Positions 9,434-16,812 of a stretch of DNA of 64,000 bases are shown here, piece by piece (position 1 is the first letter of the stretch; each line of letters starts with the position of its first letter). This stretch comes from Duganella dendranthematis (lineage in GTDB: Bacteria; Pseudomonadota; Gammaproteobacteria; Burkholderiales; Burkholderiaceae_D). The notes beneath the pieces were generated by a model, which saw only the letters and a list, made by a program, of their open reading frames with translations, did no database searches and was not told the DNA's origin. The stretch spans positions 6,324,001-6,388,000 of the forward strand of contig NZ_CP051684.1 of NCBI RefSeq assembly GCF_012849375.1, given 5' to 3'. The position numbers and the translations under genes are program-made.

Positions 9434-10080
9434 AAAGCCTGGCCGTCCAACGCTGGCCCGGCCCCACACCGGCGCCGCAGGACGGCCTGTTCGCAATCCT
9501 GATCAACACCAGCGCCGCGTCGTCGCCGCCAGGCACCGCAAGCGCGCCGGCGCCCAACGCAGCAAGCACGGTCCCGCCGCCCGCGTCAGGCGCCGGGCAG
9601 CAACGCGACGCTGCCCGGCGCCAGATCCGCCAGGCCGCGCGCGAAGCGCTGGGTGCGGTGCTGCGCATGCCCGCTGCCGACATCTCCATCGTCTCTACAC
9701 CAGGCACGCCGCCACACGTTCTGCTGGCCGGCGTTGGAAGCCACATCGGCATCTCTTTCAGCCACGAAGACGGCTACGGACTGGCCGCCATCAACTTGCA
9801 TGGACCGATCGGCGCCGACATCATGCGCGTGCAGGACATCCCCGACTGGCAAACCGTCGCCAGCGACTACCTCGGCCCGGCCGTCGCCGCCGCGCTGCAA
9901 AATACCATCAACCGCCCGCTCGCCTTCACACAAGCGTGGACACAACGCGAAGCCGCGCTAAAATGTCATGCACAACAACTCAGCGAATGGCAAGCCGGGC
10001 TTTCCGGCGCCTCCATATCGCTGATCCTGCCAGACCCGCATCTGGCAGGCCAAATCCATATTGGAGACAAAACCGCATGA
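9430..10080 (+). CDS. 4'-phosphopantetheinyl transferase superfamily protein
   Basis: A 216-residue protein whose ATG overlaps the synthetase stop (ATGA). It should transfer the phosphopantetheine arm from CoA to the carrier serine of the upstream synthetase. Visible PPTase signatures are HIGISFSHEDGYGLAAI, GADIM (residues 128-132; Asp130 a likely Mg ligand) and WTQREAALK (starting at Trp170; Glu174 a likely ligand). Two positions are unusual: the second acidic residue of the usual GxDxE motif is Met, and the usual Lys before Glu is Arg. Residues about 28-58 are an Ala/Pro/Ser-rich low-complexity stretch of the sort seen in linkers. Gene position and motifs agree on function, although activity could be weakened by the missing acidic residue. 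Confidence 0.8.
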   Translation: MKSLAVQRWPGPTPAPQDGLFAILINTSAASSPPGTASAPAPNAASTVPPPASGAGQQRDAARRQIRQAAREALGAVLRMPAADISIVSTPGTPPHVLLAGVGSHIGISFSHEDGYGLAAINLHGPIGADIMRVQDIPDWQTVASDYLGPAVAAALQNTINRPLAFTQAWTQREAALKCHAQQLSEWQAGLSGASISLILPDPHLAGQIHIGDKTA

Positions 10081-10802
10081 GATCCGTCGCCCTGATCCTC
10101 GCCGCCATCGCCATCCACGCCAGCGCCGCCGAATGCGGCCCGGACCAACTCAACACCGCCCGCACCATCACGCTCAAGCGCGAAGGCGCCCTGTACGGCG
10201 CGCATCAGCACACCGCGCTGCCGCTGGCAAAAGGCGAAGTAGTGCTGACCTTCGACGACGGCCCGTCCGCCGACAACACCCCGCTGGTGCTCAAAGCGCT
10301 GGCCGACCAATGCGCCAAAGCGACCTTCTTCCTGATCGGCGAACATATCGCCCAGCAGCCCGACCTGGCGCGCCGACTGATTCGCGAAGGCCACTCCGCC
10401 GGCATCCACAGCAACACCCACCCGCACCTGGCGTCGATGACCACCGACCAGCAGCTGGAGGACCTGAAACTGAGCCGCGCCGCCTACAAAACCGCCTTCG
10501 GCGTCGAGACGCCAGCCTACCGTTTCCCCTACCTTGAAGAAACGCCAACGCTGCTGGAAGCGCTCAAGCGCGACAACATCACCGTCGCCTCGATCGACAT
10601 GGGCATCAACGACTGGATCCCGGAAGACACCACCGCCATCCTCGCCCAGCGCCTGACCGAAAGCCTGGACAAAGCCGGCCGCGGCATCATCCTGATGCAC
10701 GATGCGAACGGTCCCACCGCCCAAGCCCTGCCCACGCTGCTCAAGGTCCTGAAAGACAAAGGCTACAAAGTGGTCCACCTGGAATGGGAAGCCGCGCAAT
10801 GA
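10077..10802 (+). CDS. Exported polysaccharide deacetylase (NodB/CE4 family)
   Basis: A 241-residue protein. The start at 10077 is chosen because it gives a signal peptide (MRSVALILAAIAIHASAA) and overlaps the PPTase stop as ATGA. The CE4 motifs are present: TFDDGPS (Asp60/Asp61), HSNTHPH, YRFPY, and late GIILMHDAN. The family removes N-acetyl or O-acetyl groups from chitin-like, peptidoglycan or surface polymers in the periplasm or outside the cell. Its place inside the synthetase operon suggests it works on the same product or on the envelope layer where that product is deposited; this is inference. The catalytic motifs look intact. Confidence 0.88.
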   Translation: MRSVALILAAIAIHASAAECGPDQLNTARTITLKREGALYGAHQHTALPLAKGEVVLTFDDGPSADNTPLVLKALADQCAKATFFLIGEHIAQQPDLARRLIREGHSAGIHSNTHPHLASMTTDQQLEDLKLSRAAYKTAFGVETPAYRFPYLEETPTLLEALKRDNITVASIDMGINDWIPEDTTAILAQRLTESLDKAGRGIILMHDANGPTAQALPTLLKVLKDKGYKVVHLEWEAAQ

Positions 10803-11350
10803 GCACCGACAAATGGCAAGCGGAGTTTGCAGCGCTGCGCGCCATCGTCAGCGCTTGCGGCCTGGACGAAACCGTCAAGTGGGGCCAGCCCTGCTTCACG
10901 CTGGATGGCCACAACGTCGTGCTGATACACGGCTTTAAGGAATACTGTGCACTGCTGTTCTTCAAAGGCGCGTTGATGAAGGATCCGAAGAACATCCTGA
11001 TCCAGCAAACCGAAAACGTGCAGGCCGCGCGCCAGATCCGCTTTACCACGCTGGTCGACATCACGCGGCAGGAGAAGACGCTCAAGGACTACATCAAGGA
11101 CGCCATCGCAACGGAAAAATCCGGTGCCAAAGTCGAGATGAAGCAAACCGCCGAATTCTCCTTCCCCGAAGAGCTGGAGCACAAGATGGACGAATTGCCC
11201 GCCCTGCGGACCGCCTTCGAAGCCCTCACGCCCGGCCGCCAGCGCGCCTACCTGCTGCACTTTTCCTCGGCCAAGCAAGCGTCCACGCGGATCTCGCGCA
11301 TCGAAAAAAGCGTTCAGCGCATCCTTGATGGCAAAGGGATGAACGACTAG
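10799..11350 (+). CDS. YdeI/OmpD-associated family protein (DUF1801-type)
   Basis: A 183-residue soluble protein starting at the ATGA overlap with the deacetylase. The N-terminal half (ETVKWGQPCFTLDGHNVVLIHGFKEY, split by me as KWGQPCFTL and VVLIHGFKEYCALLFF) is the DUF1801/YdhG-like domain. The C-terminal part (ALTPGRQRAYLLHFSSAKQ followed by TRISRIEKSVQRI) is the bacteriocin-protection/YdeI helical tail with its RxxRIEK signature. The biochemical role of the family is unclear; an E. coli relative has been linked to peptide or bacteriocin tolerance. Next to a peptide-polymer synthetase, a protective function is conceivable but not shown. It ends the run of 4-bp overlaps. Confidence 0.8.
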   Translation: MSTDKWQAEFAALRAIVSACGLDETVKWGQPCFTLDGHNVVLIHGFKEYCALLFFKGALMKDPKNILIQQTENVQAARQIRFTTLVDITRQEKTLKDYIKDAIATEKSGAKVEMKQTAEFSFPEELEHKMDELPALRTAFEALTPGRQRAYLLHFSSAKQASTRISRIEKSVQRILDGKGMND

Positions 11351-11352
11351 CC

Positions 11353-11928
11353 ATGCATATTGATGACCTGTCCCGCCGACTTGACTTCCTGCGAGAGATC
11401 GACCGGCTGAAGTGCGTCGTCCGGCAATCGCCACTGCTAGACCGGAGCAGAAAAGAAAATTCGGCCGAACACTCGTGGCATCTAGCCATGTATGCGCTCG
11501 TATTGGCTGACTATGCGGCGGCCACCATCGATATCACGCGTGTCATGAAGATGCTACTGCTGCACGATATCGTCGAAGTGGACGCAGGCGATATACCAAT
11601 ACACGGCGCATCCAACGAACATCAGGCAGAACTTGAGACGCGCGCTGCGGAGCGCATTTTTGGGCTGCTACCGGATGATGCCAACCAGGTGTTCGGTGAA
11701 CTCTGGCGGGAATTTGAAGACGGCCAATCAGAAGACGCCCAGTTCGCGAAAGCCCTGGACCGCTTCCAGCCGTTGCTGGTAAACGTATTTACGCAAGGTG
11801 GAACCTGGTCGGAAAGCTGCGTCAGTTACGAACAGGTACTCGAACGGTACGGCCCAACCATTCAGCGCGGCGCACCAGCCCTGTGGGAACTGGCGCGCCG
11901 CTGGGTCGCTACGCATTTCGACACATAG
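11353..11928 (+). CDS. HD-domain hydrolase (HDDC2/YfbR-like 5'-deoxynucleotidase family)
   Basis: A 191-residue cytoplasmic protein starting 2 bp after the YdeI gene. HD-domain metal ligands are visible: the SAEHSWHLAM segment (Glu39-His40), LLLHDIVEVDAGDIP (His71-Asp72) and a later Asp in ALDRFQPLL. This arrangement matches small HD phosphohydrolases that dephosphorylate deoxynucleoside monophosphates. The stop lies 2 bp from the convergent CPBP gene. It may be cotranscribed with the synthetase operon, but its function looks like nucleotide housekeeping. Confidence 0.85.
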   Translation: MHIDDLSRRLDFLREIDRLKCVVRQSPLLDRSRKENSAEHSWHLAMYALVLADYAAATIDITRVMKMLLLHDIVEVDAGDIPIHGASNEHQAELETRAAERIFGLLPDDANQVFGELWREFEDGQSEDAQFAKALDRFQPLLVNVFTQGGTWSESCVSYEQVLERYGPTIQRGAPALWELARRWVATHFDT

Positions 11929-11930
11929 CC

Positions 11931-12728
11931 TTACTTTGGCACGCGCCGTAGCAGCAGGATCGCGGCGGCGCCCCAGACCAACAGCGTCATCACCGACGCT
12001 TCCACGCCGTAGCTGCCGCCGGTCAGCCAATCCGGGCCAGGCATGGCCACTTGCAGCCAACCGCGTGCCGCATGTCCCGAGACCGGGACTGCGAACAGGC
12101 CGTCGTACAGATAATTCCAGCCCAGGTGCACGCCCATTGACAGCCACAAACGGCGCGTCAACATATAGCATGCGCTGAATGTCACACCGGCCACGCCGGT
12201 TACCAGAATTGCCAACAGGCTCACATGCCCGTTCGGCAAATGGGCCAACGCGAACGCCACAAACGACACAATCAGTGACGTGCGCGTGCCCCAGCGCTGC
12301 TCGACGATGCGGAACAACACACCACGGAACAGCAGCTCTTCAAAGCAAGCCACCATGACTTGCTCTGGCAGCGACTTGAACATTACGCTCCACCCGTTGC
12401 TGCCCGAGACGAAAAAAGAGCCCACGATGGCCAGCACGCCGGCGACCAACAGTCCTAGCACCGCGCCAACGGCGATGCCAGTAGCTGCTTCATGCGCAGC
12501 GCCGGGCAGTGCCAGCTCCGTGATTGCGCGCTTTTCCACGCGGCTGAAGAAGAAACGGTAGCCCAGCACTCCCGTCAAGGTGGCCAGCGGCACGGGACAA
12601 GCTACGCGCAACGAATTGGGTACCAGCGAATCGACGACGGCCATAGTGATGAGGGTTGCGGCCATGACGACGGCAATGCCGACAACAATCCGCGTGATGG
12701 GATGAGCAAAGAAACGAGCACGCATCAT
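11931..12728 (-). CDS. CPBP-family intramembrane glutamic protease
   Basis: A 265-residue protein with about seven to eight hydrophobic segments. The ABI/CPBP motifs are all present: EELLFRG (motif 1, both Glu), a histidine in FALAHLPNG (motif 2) and HLGWNYLYDG (motif 3, with the Asn). The family includes Rce1-like proteases and bacteriocin self-immunity proteins. Two adjacent Met codons start it; the first overlaps the upstream tautomerase stop as TAATG, so the pair is translationally coupled. The substrate is unknown. Confidence 0.87.
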   Translation of the reverse strand: MMRARFFAHPITRIVVGIAVVMAATLITMAVVDSLVPNSLRVACPVPLATLTGVLGYRFFFSRVEKRAITELALPGAAHEAATGIAVGAVLGLLVAGVLAIVGSFFVSGSNGWSVMFKSLPEQVMVACFEELLFRGVLFRIVEQRWGTRTSLIVSFVAFALAHLPNGHVSLLAILVTGVAGVTFSACYMLTRRLWLSMGVHLGWNYLYDGLFAVPVSGHAARGWLQVAMPGPDWLTGGSYGVEASVMTLLVWGAAAILLLRRVPK

Positions 12729-13186
12729 TACGTCAGGGCCAAACGCGATTGAAGGTGCGCATATCCTGCCGCCTGCACGAATCTAGGCAGCCGCCAGATG
12801 ACGCCATTGACTCCCCAAGTGCCGTCCGGCACGTCATTGAGTATGACGGAGGTGGCCAGCTGCCGTTGCTCGGCGGCCGGCAGCGCGTCCTTGAACGCGG
12901 CATGAACCAGATCGACGTAGATGGCACGCGAAGCGTCGTCCAACACACCTTCCGGCACGTAGATCACGACCAGACAGGGAAGCAAGCGTTCGCGCACGTC
13001 GATGCCGCCGCAGGTCCACGTGGTCGGATCCACCTCGTCGATGGCGACCCAGCACAGTGAGCGCTTCCTCGGGTCGTCGGGAATCTCCTCCGCCGTGGTG
13101 GCGGCGTAGTTTAGCTTTTTTACCAGCTTGGCGCGGTGTTCAGCGGGGAATACATCCTTGGGAATCTTGACAAGAATATTGGGCAT
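12728..13186 (-). CDS. Tautomerase-superfamily protein (4-oxalocrotonate tautomerase-like)
   Basis: A 152-residue protein that begins Met-Pro, so Pro1 would be exposed after Met removal as the catalytic base of the tautomerase superfamily. The beta-alpha-beta pattern appears twice: PNILVKIPKDVFPAEHRAKL, and later CLVVIYVPEGVLDDASRAIY. It is about twice the size of a single 4-OT unit and so resembles the fused two-unit members. It is divergent from the GlxA-type regulator gene (97 bp between the starts), a common arrangement in which the regulator controls the enzyme gene. The substrate is unknown. Confidence 0.7.
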   Translation of the reverse strand: MPNILVKIPKDVFPAEHRAKLVKKLNYAATTAEEIPDDPRKRSLCWVAIDEVDPTTWTCGGIDVRERLLPCLVVIYVPEGVLDDASRAIYVDLVHAAFKDALPAAEQRQLATSVILNDVPDGTWGVNGVIWRLPRFVQAAGYAHLQSRLALT

Positions 13187-13283
13187 GGCCGGCTTTCGGT
13201 TATTAAATGAGAGCTTGCATTACAACGCCAATTGGTTCAGCATCCCAGTGTCTGTTTTGACATATTTCGGGCTTTTTCAGTCA

Positions 13284-14255
13284 ATGAACGATTTTACGAT
13301 TTTGGTCTTACCCGGCGCCTACGCATCCAGCGTCACGTTGACGCTGGATATCTTGTCGGCAGCAGCGCTGCTTGCACCAACGGTCGGTTGCGCCACGCCA
13401 CGCTGGCGCGTGGTGTCTACCGAAAGCGTCGTTCGGCTCAATCATGGCGTGACGATTGACGCCAAGGTCTTGCCGAAAACCGGCCGCGCGGAAGCTTCCA
13501 CGTGGGTCGTGCCAGGCATCGGTTTGGATAGTCCCCGTGTCGTCCAGCGCCGCTTCGAGCAGGCCGACGCCGTGCGCGCCACGAAAGCCTTGCAGGTGCA
13601 TGCGCGTGCCGGCTACACGGTGGCCGCGTCATGCTCCGCCGTTTTTCTATTGCAGTCGGCGGGCCTGCTGGCGCAACGCAAAGTCACCACCTCGTGGTGG
13701 CTGGCGCCGTTGTTGCAGCAACTTGAGCCTGGTTGCGTAGTCGATGCCGACCGCATGGTGATAAGCGATGGCGCAGTCGTAACCGCCGGCGCGGCGTTCG
13801 CGCAAACCGATTTGATGCTGCATCTGCTAAGCATGCAATTCAGTCCAGCGCTTGCCGACGCCGTATCGCGCGCGCTGCTGATCGATGGCCGGCAATCGCA
13901 GGCGCAATTCGTCGTACCGGCCATGTTCGCCAATGGTAATGAACTGATTGCCAAACTGGTGGCGCGTTTCGAGTTGGCGCTGCCGGATGCGCCTAGCGTG
14001 ACGCAGTTGGCGGCGGAATTCTGCATGTCCGACCGCACGCTGTCGCGCCACGTGCGCGTCGCCACAGGGCGCAGCACTTCTGCCCTGCTACAGAGCGTGC
14101 GAATCAACAAAGCGCGCATGCTGCTGGAAACCAGCAGGCTGACGGTGGAACAGGTGGCGGAACGGGTCGGCTACGTCGACACCAGCACGCTCAGACGCCT
14201 GATGCGCAAATCAATGGGCGCAACGCCAAGACAATTTCGACCTATCGCGACATGA
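13284..14255 (+). CDS. GlxA-type transcriptional regulator (DJ-1/PfpI domain plus AraC HTH)
   Basis: A 323-residue regulator. I start it at Met 13284 because the sequence from there, MNDFTILVLPGAY, is the usual first strand of the DJ-1/PfpI amidase-like domain. The upstream open frame overlaps the divergent gene and lacks family character. The N-terminal domain spans about 1-190 and includes the nucleophile-elbow-like segment VAASCSAVFLLQSAG. The C-terminal 100 residues carry two helix-turn-helix motifs (QLAAEFCMSDRTLSRHV and VEQVAERVGYVDTSTLRR). It probably senses a small metabolite and acts on the divergent tautomerase/CPBP pair; that target is inference. Confidence 0.9.
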   Translation: MNDFTILVLPGAYASSVTLTLDILSAAALLAPTVGCATPRWRVVSTESVVRLNHGVTIDAKVLPKTGRAEASTWVVPGIGLDSPRVVQRRFEQADAVRATKALQVHARAGYTVAASCSAVFLLQSAGLLAQRKVTTSWWLAPLLQQLEPGCVVDADRMVISDGAVVTAGAAFAQTDLMLHLLSMQFSPALADAVSRALLIDGRQSQAQFVVPAMFANGNELIAKLVARFELALPDAPSVTQLAAEFCMSDRTLSRHVRVATGRSTSALLQSVRINKARMLLETSRLTVEQVAERVGYVDTSTLRRLMRKSMGATPRQFRPIAT

Positions 14256-14563
14256 AAATGCTTGATATTTATTCCAGCCTGGATGAGCTGCACATGTTTC
14301 TGACACAGGAAATGGGCCTTGTATCTGAGCCGCTCCATAGCGGAAGCTGGAGAACCTATTTTCACAAAGAAATTGTCTGGCACCCGGCTGTGACCACGCG
14401 AACTGTGAAAATTTTACTGGACCACACAGGGCAGCCTTTCAAAATTCAGCTATGCGTTTCTTCAGACAATAACAACAGCGTGTTCATTCTTCCACCCTTC
14501 AAACATGATGATTTGAAGATCAAGATTGAAAATGAAATTGCCAAGCTCTTGAACGTACGTTAG
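14252..14563 (+). CDS. Small hypothetical protein overlapping the GlxA regulator stop
   Basis: A 103-residue frame that starts in the ATGA overlap with the regulator stop. It is distinctly AT-richer than its neighbours, which suggests recent acquisition or weak codon adaptation. It has no signal peptide or membrane segment. The sequence has alternating strands (TVKILLDHTGQPFKIQLCV, SVFILPPF) and ends in a helix DLKIKIENEIAKLL. I do not recognise a family. The overlap and the consistent amphipathic pattern favour a real gene, but without a homologue this is uncertain. Confidence 0.55.
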   Translation: MKMLDIYSSLDELHMFLTQEMGLVSEPLHSGSWRTYFHKEIVWHPAVTTRTVKILLDHTGQPFKIQLCVSSDNNNSVFILPPFKHDDLKIKIENEIAKLLNVR

Positions 14564-14593
14564 CGGCGCAGCGTGTTGGCTTGAGTCGTTATA

Positions 14594-15034
14594 TTAGCCA
14601 GTCGTTGAATAGTTCGCCGGAGCTATGCACGCCGCAAACATCCATCACTCTGCCCAGATACGAAAGAATTTGGTCGCGTTCTTCAGACTCTGAGATGTCG
14701 AAATTCGCCAGCGCGATTTTCATTGTCCCCAGCACCGTTGAGCGTTGTGGGCGTTTAGGTAGCTCGGTAATCAGCGACTGAATGGTCGCATCTACCGATG
14801 CCTGTGCAGTTGCGGCCTGACTCTCATTTAACGCGCCTGGATAAACGTCGCGGCATTCGGGCCGAATTTATGTTCTGACTGTAAATCACGCAACTGCTGT
14901 ATGACCTGTGGCGTGATGGCCAATTCATGATCATAAAAACCTGTCGGCCAAAGATAAAAGCTGAGACCCGAAACGCCAGCGACGACAATGGTCGCGACCA
15001 GACCGGCGATGCCAGCCATAATTTTAATAAACAA
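14594..15034 (-). pseudogene. Frameshifted small membrane-anchored protein (possibly DUF4844-like)
   Basis: A TTG start at 15034, preceded by GGAG, opens a frame with an N-terminal membrane anchor (IMAGIAGLVATIVVAGVSGL) and the helix ITPQVIQQLRDLQSEHKFG, but it stops after 68 codons. Near 14850 the reading continues in another frame as VYPGALNESQAATAQASVDA, then ITELPKRPQRSTVLGTMK and ILSYLGRVMDVCGI, and ends at a TAA at 14594-14596. Joined, the two parts make one coherent protein of about 146 residues, so a single-base deletion (or two-base insertion) has split it. From memory the YPGA and LP(K)xP pattern recalls DUF4844 proteins, but I cannot confirm that. It could be decay or a sequencing error. 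Confidence 0.6.
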
Positions 15035-15048
15035 TTGCTCTCCAAATT

Positions 15049-16812
15049 CTAAGCGTTTCTGTGTAGCCGACTACGCACTTCCATCAACGCAAAGCCCAGT
15101 AGATTGAGTCCTTCCCACGCAGCCGGATCTGCGGCGCGCGGGTCGTCGGCGGCCAGGCCGATGCCCCAGATGGCGTCAACGGGACTGGCCTCGACCAGCA
15201 ACCGGTCCTGCGTCTGAAGCAAAAAGGTGCGCAGTGCGGCATTCTGAGAAAACTTCGCCACGTTCGCGCGGACCACGATGTCCCATCGGTGCACCAGCCA
15301 CCGTTGGTTGTCGAAGCCAAGCACCTCGCGGCCTATCGCCTTCGCCGCGCCGGGATTGGCGGCAGCCAGCACACGCTCGCGTGCAGCTTCGTCGCCAAAC
15401 AGGCGTGCTTTCTCTGCCATCATATAGTGCTCCGCCGTCAGGTATCGGGTACCGTCAACCTCAAATGACGCTTCGAACCATTGGCTGAAACAGGTTTTCG
15501 TGATGGAGCCGTCTTGCGATGGCTGGTGACCCCAGAACATGAGCATCTTGACTTGGCCGCCACCATCGACATATTCACGAAGCTGCGCTACCGAGCGCAA
15601 GCCAGGTCGCACGAGCCACTCCATTTTCTGGAGCTGGATGTGCGGGTGACTTTCCAGCGGCTCCCATTCGGGCAGGAAGGTGAAGCCGAGTTTTTGATAA
15701 AAGGCTGCGGCGCGCTGGTTGGCCGGTGCGACGTCGAGCAGGATGCGCCGGTACGCTTGCGCAGCGGCGTGGCTTTTTACTGCGTCGACCAACTGTGTCG
15801 CGAGCGGCGTGCCGCGCTGCGATGGCGCTACCCACATGGCGATCAGCTCCAGCTCCTGCTGGTCAATGGGCACGTGGCCGACGATGCCAACGGCTTCTTC
15901 GCCATCGAATGCGAGGATGAAGCGCGCCTGGCCACGGCCGGCCGCGCGGTCGCGCCATGCTTCGTCGGTATAGGCTAAGGCGCTGGCGTGGCTGACGCCG
16001 AAGGCCTGCGGCGCATCCAGCAACGCAGCCAGTCGTACCCGTTTCAGTTCATGCCAGTCTTCTTCTTTGGTATATCGGATGTCTGTCATGTCAGGACGCG
16101 CTCTGCCTTCGTCAAATTCTCGGAAGATGGCGCCGGGTTCGGCGAGTTCGCGCAGCGCCAGTGCACGCACGGCGTTGTCGGCAATGCCGTCAATCGCGGC
16201 GGCGCGCAGCGCATCCGCTTCGACGACGCGTCCCAGTCCACGCCATACCGCTTCGCATAGAGACAGGTCACGGACATAATTCGCCAGCTCAGCCGCCAGG
16301 CGCGGCGCGCCATCGGTGGGCAGCAGCGGCAGATGTTCCGCCAGCCTGTTTAGCTCCGCCAGCAAAGGCAGCGGATCTGTGACATAGCGCTGCGCCAGCG
16401 CGTAATCCTGCGCGTCGACGATCGCGGGCAGGGCGTGTCGAATGCTGCTTTTCGATACCTCCGGCAGCACCGCGAGCATTTGCAGGAAAAGTTCATACGT
16501 GGCGCGGCTATCCTTCAACGCCTCGTCCATGTGGCCGATGACGGTGAAGCGGTCGCGCCGCCTGTCACCAAAGGTGATATCGCCAGCCAGCACGCGATCG
16601 GCTTGCACCGCACGTTCGCGCACCATCGCCTCGCGCGCCGGCGCATACTGCTCGATCAGCAGCCGCCATTCGATCATGGCGATGGTATGCGTACCATCCT
16701 CTCGCGCGAACAGATCAATCAGCAAGGACAGCGCGCAATCATAGCGCTCCTCGCGCCGCGCCAGTATCGCCTCACGAAGGTCGGCCTCAAACGCGAAGGG
16801 AGAAGCGCTCAC
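15049..16812 (-). CDS. Three-part fusion: helical N-terminal domain, GNAT acetyltransferase, NADAR domain
   Basis: A GTG at 16812 that overlaps the beta-lactamase stop (GTGA) gives 587 residues. Residues 1-241 form an unrecognised mostly helical region (FEADLREAILARREERYDCA onward). Residues 242-405 are a GNAT fold, starting MTDIRYTKEEDWHELKRVRL, with the acetyl-CoA loop WVAPSQRGTPLATQLVDAV and the closing NQRAAAFYQKLGF. Residues about 425-587 are a NADAR domain: FWGHQP, TAEHYMMAEKARLFGD, AIWGIGL and WEGLNLLGFALMEVR. NADAR proteins act on ADP-ribose-linked or riboflavin-pathway metabolites. The open frame extends further upstream antisense to bla, but that part is a shadow. The Met at 16089 could allow a separate shorter product. 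Confidence 0.8.
   Translation of the reverse strand: MSASPFAFEADLREAILARREERYDCALSLLIDLFAREDGTHTIAMIEWRLLIEQYAPAREAMVRERAVQADRVLAGDITFGDRRRDRFTVIGHMDEALKDSRATYELFLQMLAVLPEVSKSSIRHALPAIVDAQDYALAQRYVTDPLPLLAELNRLAEHLPLLPTDGAPRLAAELANYVRDLSLCEAVWRGLGRVVEADALRAAAIDGIADNAVRALALRELAEPGAIFREFDEGRARPDMTDIRYTKEEDWHELKRVRLAALLDAPQAFGVSHASALAYTDEAWRDRAAGRGQARFILAFDGEEAVGIVGHVPIDQQELELIAMWVAPSQRGTPLATQLVDAVKSHAAAQAYRRILLDVAPANQRAAAFYQKLGFTFLPEWEPLESHPHIQLQKMEWLVRPGLRSVAQLREYVDGGGQVKMLMFWGHQPSQDGSITKTCFSQWFEASFEVDGTRYLTAEHYMMAEKARLFGDEAARERVLAAANPGAAKAIGREVLGFDNQRWLVHRWDIVVRANVAKFSQNAALRTFLLQTQDRLLVEASPVDAIWGIGLAADDPRAADPAAWEGLNLLGFALMEVRSRLHRNA

Noticed and set aside
9936..10076. Upstream extension of the CE4 deacetylase
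   Set aside because: It overlaps the PPTase gene and would bury the clear signal peptide that begins at 10077.
13128..13283. Upstream extension of the GlxA-type regulator
   Set aside because: The added residues overlap the divergent tautomerase gene and precede the normal first strand of the DJ-1 domain.
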